A DNA stretch of 12,826 nucleotides from Cochliopodium minus. Its lineage: Eukaryota > Discosea > Himatismenida > Cochliopodiidae. The notes under the pieces are model-generated. The model searched no databases, had not been told where the DNA came from, and saw only the letters and a list, made by a program, of their open reading frames with translations. Numbering within the stretch: position 1 is the stretch's first letter; every line of letters starts with the position of its first letter. The position numbers were made by a program, and so were the translations under genes. Positions 9,637 to 12,826 of this stretch are shown here, one piece after another. The stretch covers positions 56,964 to 69,789 of the forward strand of contig JAMYWO010000192.1 of the NCBI GenBank assembly GCA_024220525.1. The letters are read 5' to 3'.

Positions 9637-9653
9637 AAATAGAATGTAATGGA

Positions 9654-9659
9654 AATAAA
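9654..9659 (+). terminator. Possible polyadenylation signal after EF-hand copy A
   Basis: AATAAA lies 18 bases after the stop codon. In such AT-rich DNA this hexamer is common by chance, so position is the only support. The rest of the 197-bp gap to the next gene is AT-rich and holds the promoter of copy B by position. Confidence 0.3.
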
Positions 9660-9833
9660 TATTTAAAATACTTTTGTTCTATTTTTTGGATTCTATAACA
9701 TTTATGAGTTCCTTTAATTTCAAATTCATTTCATATTCAAAATAAAATCGTTATTTTACTTATTTCCACTTACAATCAATAAATACGAAAAAGCTTTTTA
9801 ATAAAAAAAATTTATTTACAAAAAAGAAAGAAA

Positions 9834-10505
9834 ATGGGAAACAAACAAGGATCAAATATTAGCAAAAAGGAAATGGAACAATTGAATAAGTGTATAAAGA
9901 GAAAACAATAAAAATTATAGAATTATAATAAATAATATATTTTCTTCACTTATTAAATAATAGTCGATAAGGATTCACTCAAAGAATTAGAAAATGAATT
10001 CAAAATTGCTGATAAAGTACCAAATATATTTTTTTTATTCCTTTATTAAATCTTTGGATAGGATAAATCTGGAGAATTGGATTCCAATGAATTCAAAGTA
10101 TTGATGAAAAAGAGAATGAATATGACCGATGAAGGTCTTGAGAAACTCTTCAAACTTATGGATACTGATGGAGGTGGAACTGTATCCTTCAAGGAATTAG
10201 CAATGGCCTTGAATCAGCTCGGAAAGGGAGATGCAAAAGAAAAATTGTCATATGTATTCGATATGTATGATGTGGATGGTAATGGTAAACTTGATTCCAA
10301 GGAAATTGAACATATTGTCAATCAAATGACCAAAATTGCTGAATCTACTGGTGGCGCTTTGTCTCATAATACCAAAGAATTCAATCAATCTCTCATGAAG
10401 AGATTAGATGAGAATGGAGATGGTGAAATCGATAGAAATGAATGGATCGAGAAGGGATCTTCAAGTCCAAGTTTGCTTGCTCTTTTGGGAATAAGAAAAC
10501 TCTAA
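9834..10505 (+). CDS. Four-EF-hand calcium sensor, calcineurin B / NCS-like, copy B
   Basis: Exons 9834-9891, 9964-10016, 10062-10505 (stop TAA), 184 residues, all GT-AG and in phase. MGNKQGS at the N-terminus fits N-myristoylation. The four loops are canonical: DKDKSGELDSNE, DTDGGGTVSFKE, DVDGNGKLDSKE and DENGDGEIDRNE, so all four should bind calcium. The C-terminus, SSSPSLLALLGIRKL, is identical to copy A. It lies 197 bp downstream of copy A in the same direction with the same intron positions, so it is a tandem duplicate. The first two exons and the introns have diverged, while the last exon is nearly identical at the DNA level, including two exact 56-bp stretches. The likely role is a membrane-associated calcium sensor; the partner is unknown. 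A calmodulin is less likely, given the MGN start and the extended EF3-EF4 linker (ESTGGALSHNTKEF). Confidence 0.92.
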
Positions 10506-10824
10506 AAATAAGAAAACGAATATCTATTAAATTTTATATCTTTGTTGCTTTGTGGAGAAAGAGAGTTTTTATATAAGTCCCATATTAAACAATATTTAAA
10601 AATTCAAAAAGAAGAAAGAAATTTCGCTATTATTTTCAGTGCATTTTTTTTTTGGTCAAAGATTCGAATTGGAATTAAATTTGTATTTTTTCTCTCCTTT
10701 CAAATAATCATATAAATGACTCTTTTTTCCATTCTGTTTATATCTTCAATCCAATATTTTTTTTAATTTTTAAAAGATATTTATTTATAATTCAAAAAAA
10801 ATTGATCTCTTTTTAATACACAAA
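10506..10824. promoter_or_regulatory. Intergenic stretch between EF-hand copy B and the right transporter
   Basis: These 319 bases lie between two plus-strand genes, so they hold the 3' end of copy B and the promoter of the transporter by position. The sequence is mixed AT-rich, with a few G-containing words (TTGTGGAGAAAGAGAG near 10551). No RNA gene, ORF or known motif was recognised. Confidence 0.4.
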
Positions 10825-12602
10825 ATGGATCATAACCACAAACAATTGGAGAGGAAAGAGAAGATCAAATTATATATAATTGCCTGCGCAAATTGCACAG
10901 GAGCTTTTTTATTTGGATATACCACTGCGATCATCTCTGGAGCGATGTTGACAATTAAAATCTACTTTAAAATAGAAAATTCTCAATTACTCATGGGTTT
11001 CTTGGTGAGGTATTTAAAAAATATATTAAAATTTTGAAAAGAGTAAAATTTTTTTTTGTTTTATCCATGAAGCATTCTATTGTTGGGTAATGATTGAAAA
11101 ATTTTAACATCGAATGTTTTTCCAGTTGTGAATTCAATTGATGAACGACATATCTATCAGAGGAAGATTTAAATAGAAATTGATTCTTGAAATAATCTTC
11201 ATTTAGAGAATATGAAAAGAAGATTAAGGGATATTATTGTCAAAGAAAATCTCCTTAATTTTAAATTATATTATTTTTATAAATGTCATTGTATAATGAT
11301 CAAAAAAAAAAATTTCTAAAATCATCAATTCGAAAGAAAAATAAGGAGAAACCTTTTACAAAAAACAGAAACTAAAAATAAATAATTTACAAAAAAAAAT
11401 CTAAAAAATAATTTAAAGTAATTAATAAGTAAATCCAAAATTTTCCAAAAAAAAAGAAAAAGAAATTGCACAAAATAATTTTTGAAGTGCAATAATGATC
11501 TTATCAAAAGCATTAAATAACATTTTGATCATTTTAATTTTCATTAATTTTTATTTTTTTTTATTTTTTATTATTTAAAAAAAAAAAATAGGAGCAATGA
11601 TTGGATCACTTTCAGCAGGAAAACTGGCAGACAAAATAGGAAGAAGTAAAGCACTGTTGATGGATGACTTAATATTTATTGTGGGAACAATATTGTGCAC
11701 ATTGGCTCCTAACTACTGGCTTCTGTTGGTGGGTCGGTTCATAGTGGGCATTGCTGTTGGTATCGCTTCCACTTTGGTTCCTTTGTTTATCACTGAGATT
11801 TCTCCTGTTAAAATCAGAGGTGCTATTGGTGGTAATTTTTTTTTTTTTTTTAATTTTTTTTAGTCATTGATGATTTTTTTTTTTTTTATTTTTTAAAAGC
11901 AAACTGATTTTTTTTAAAAATTTTAAATTTTAAATTTTTTTTGTTTATTTCTTATTTTTTTTATTACAAACTCATTTATTTTTTAAAATTTTTAAATTTT
12001 TTTTTTTTTTACTTTTTTTTCTTATTTTTTTGATTTTTTTTTTTAAACTAACTATTATTTTTTTTATTAAAAAATTTTTTTTAATCTTTTGTTGCAAACT
12101 GGTTTTTTTATTATTTTTTTTTCTTTTATTTCATTTTTTAAATAAAGATTTTTTTTTTTTGGAAAGAATTGTTTTGTTTTTAATTAATCAATAATCAATG
12201 ATATTTTCATTTTCTAGTTTTGAATCAATTGTTCATCACAATCGGAATTTTAGTCGCTTTTTTCATAAACTTTGTATTAGCAGGAGTAGACAAGAATTTG
12301 AACTGGAGAATAATGTTTTTTTTAGCGTAAAAAAAAAAAATCCAAAAATTTTTAATATAATTTTTAATATATTTTTTAATATATTTTTTAATATTTTTTT
12401 TTTTAAAAAATTTTTTATGACATTTTTTTCATTTTTTCATTTATCAAGTATTTTCCCACCAATTTTCCATTTGGTTTATTCCTACTTCAACCGTATCGAG
12501 TCTCCCAAGTGGCTTTTGATTAAGGGAAGACTTCAAGAGGCCAGAGAAATGCTCCACAAGCTCCGTGAAATTTCCAATATCTCCGCAGAGTTAGATGAAC
12601 TT
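10825..12602 (+). CDS. Sugar-porter-type MFS transporter, N-terminal half (TM1-TM6), 3' end outside the window
   Basis: Exons 10825-11009, 11073-11086, 11592-11831, 12218-12326, 12449-12602, 234 codons, all GT-AG and in phase, ending at a phase-0 donor (GTAAAT). Sugar-porter hallmarks seen: GAFLFGYTTAIISGA in TM1, GKLADKIGRSK in the TM2-TM3 loop (residues 76-86), VGRFIVGIAVG in TM4, EISPVKIRGAIGG after TM4, LNQLFITIGIL in TM5, and ESPKWLLIKGRLQEAREML after TM6 (residues 200-218). The 14-nt exon supplies most of SILLLG in TM2, which the family requires, so it is well supported. The start is the first ATG after the intergenic gap, followed by a short cytoplasmic tail. The substrate (hexose, pentose or polyol) cannot be read. 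The coding part stops in the loop before TM7 because the window ends in the next intron. See findings for its fit with the fragment at 221-1639. Confidence 0.9.
11087..11591 (+). other. 505-nt intron of the right transporter, unusually varied sequence
   Basis: Its first half (about 11090-11260) is much less monotonous than other introns here, with words such as TTCCAGTTGTGAATTC and GACATATCTATCAGAGG. The exons on both sides join in phase without it, so no further exon is needed. No protein frame or RNA family was recognised; the minus-strand frame at 11325-11513 is low-complexity. Confidence 0.5.
11832..12217 (+). other. 386-nt T-rich intron of the right transporter
   Basis: This is nearly all T with scattered A; words such as GCAAACTG and GCAAACTGG recur near 11900 and 12095, hinting at degenerate internal duplication. 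The phase-1 junction joins GAIGG to VLNQLF correctly. Nothing else was seen. Confidence 0.6.
12349..12394. repeat. About 12-nt tandem repeat (TTTTTTAATATA) in a transporter intron
   Basis: Four near-identical units of T5-6 followed by AATATA lie just after the donor of the 122-nt intron 12327-12448. It looks like ordinary simple-sequence growth. Confidence 0.7.
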
Positions 12603-12752
12603 GTAAATATTTTTTTTCATTTTTTAAATTTAGGTTTATATTTTTTATTGTTCATTCTTTTATTCATTTTTATTTTATTTTATTTTCATTATTTTCATTT
12701 TTATTTTTATTTTATTTTTATTTTATTTTCATTTTTATTATTTTTTTTATTA

Positions 12753-12784
<32 letters not shown>

Positions 12785-12826
12785 ATTTTTTATTTTTTAT
12801 TTTTTATTTTTTATTTTTTATTTTTT
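12603..12826 (+). repeat. Intron start and (TTTTTTA)n repeat at the right window edge
   Basis: After the donor at 12603 the sequence is only T-rich low-complexity DNA. From 12766 to 12826 it is a perfect 7-nt repeat in the same orientation as at the left edge, and these 61 bases equal bases 1-61 exactly. The window therefore ends inside an intron, not between genes. Confidence 0.9.

Noticed and set aside
11087-11260. C/D-box snoRNA in the long transporter intron
   Set aside because: A TGATGA word is present, but the base before it is wrong for box C and no CTGA box D follows at a suitable distance.
221-12602. Alternative genetic code
   Set aside because: TAA and TGA both end genes at family-appropriate places and no in-frame stop is needed inside any spliced model.

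Overview
This is nuclear DNA from an AT-rich, intron-rich unicellular eukaryote. The sequence shows GT-AG introns of about 50 to 500 nt made almost only of A and T, very short exons (several under 40 nt), short intergenic gaps, and the standard code (TAA and TGA act as stops). The species cannot be fixed. An anaerobic or amoeboid protist or an AT-rich anaerobic fungus would fit; this is inference only. All gene models were spliced by eye, using reading-phase agreement and family motifs.

Layout: (1) 1-71, a perfect 7-nt repeat (TTTTTTA). (2) 221-1639, plus strand: the C-terminal half (TM7-12) of a sugar-porter-type MFS transporter. (3) 1752-2737, minus strand: a TPR-like protein whose start is not visible. 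(4) 2990-4982, plus strand: a complete secreted carbohydrate-esterase-family-2-like enzyme whose start codon holds the window's only N. (5) 5095-8490, minus strand: a 685-residue protein joining about ten ankyrin repeats to a catalytically complete TBC (Rab-GAP) domain. (6) 8885-9636 and 9834-10505, plus strand: a tandem pair of four-EF-hand, probably N-myristoylated calcium sensors of the calcineurin B / neuronal calcium sensor type. (7) 10825-12602, plus strand: the N-terminal half (TM1-6) of a sugar-porter MFS transporter. (8) 12766-12826, the same 7-nt repeat.

The most striking large-scale feature is that the two ends fit each other. The last 61 bases equal the first 61. The right-hand transporter half ends in phase 0 after 234 codons in the TM6-TM7 loop, and the left-hand half resumes in phase 0 within the same loop and adds 233 residues. 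Joined through the repeat they would give one normal 467-residue, 12-TM transporter. The window could therefore be a circular contig, one unit of a tandem array, or two paralogues falsely closed by a low-complexity intron.

The second theme is microexons. A 14-nt exon is required in the right-hand transporter, and a 2-nt exon is the neatest way to repair the reading frame of the first EF-hand gene. The genes do not form an obvious pathway. The esterase (release of acetyl groups from polysaccharide outside the cell) and the sugar porter (uptake) could both serve carbohydrate feeding, while the ankyrin-TBC and EF-hand proteins look like membrane-traffic and calcium-signalling components.
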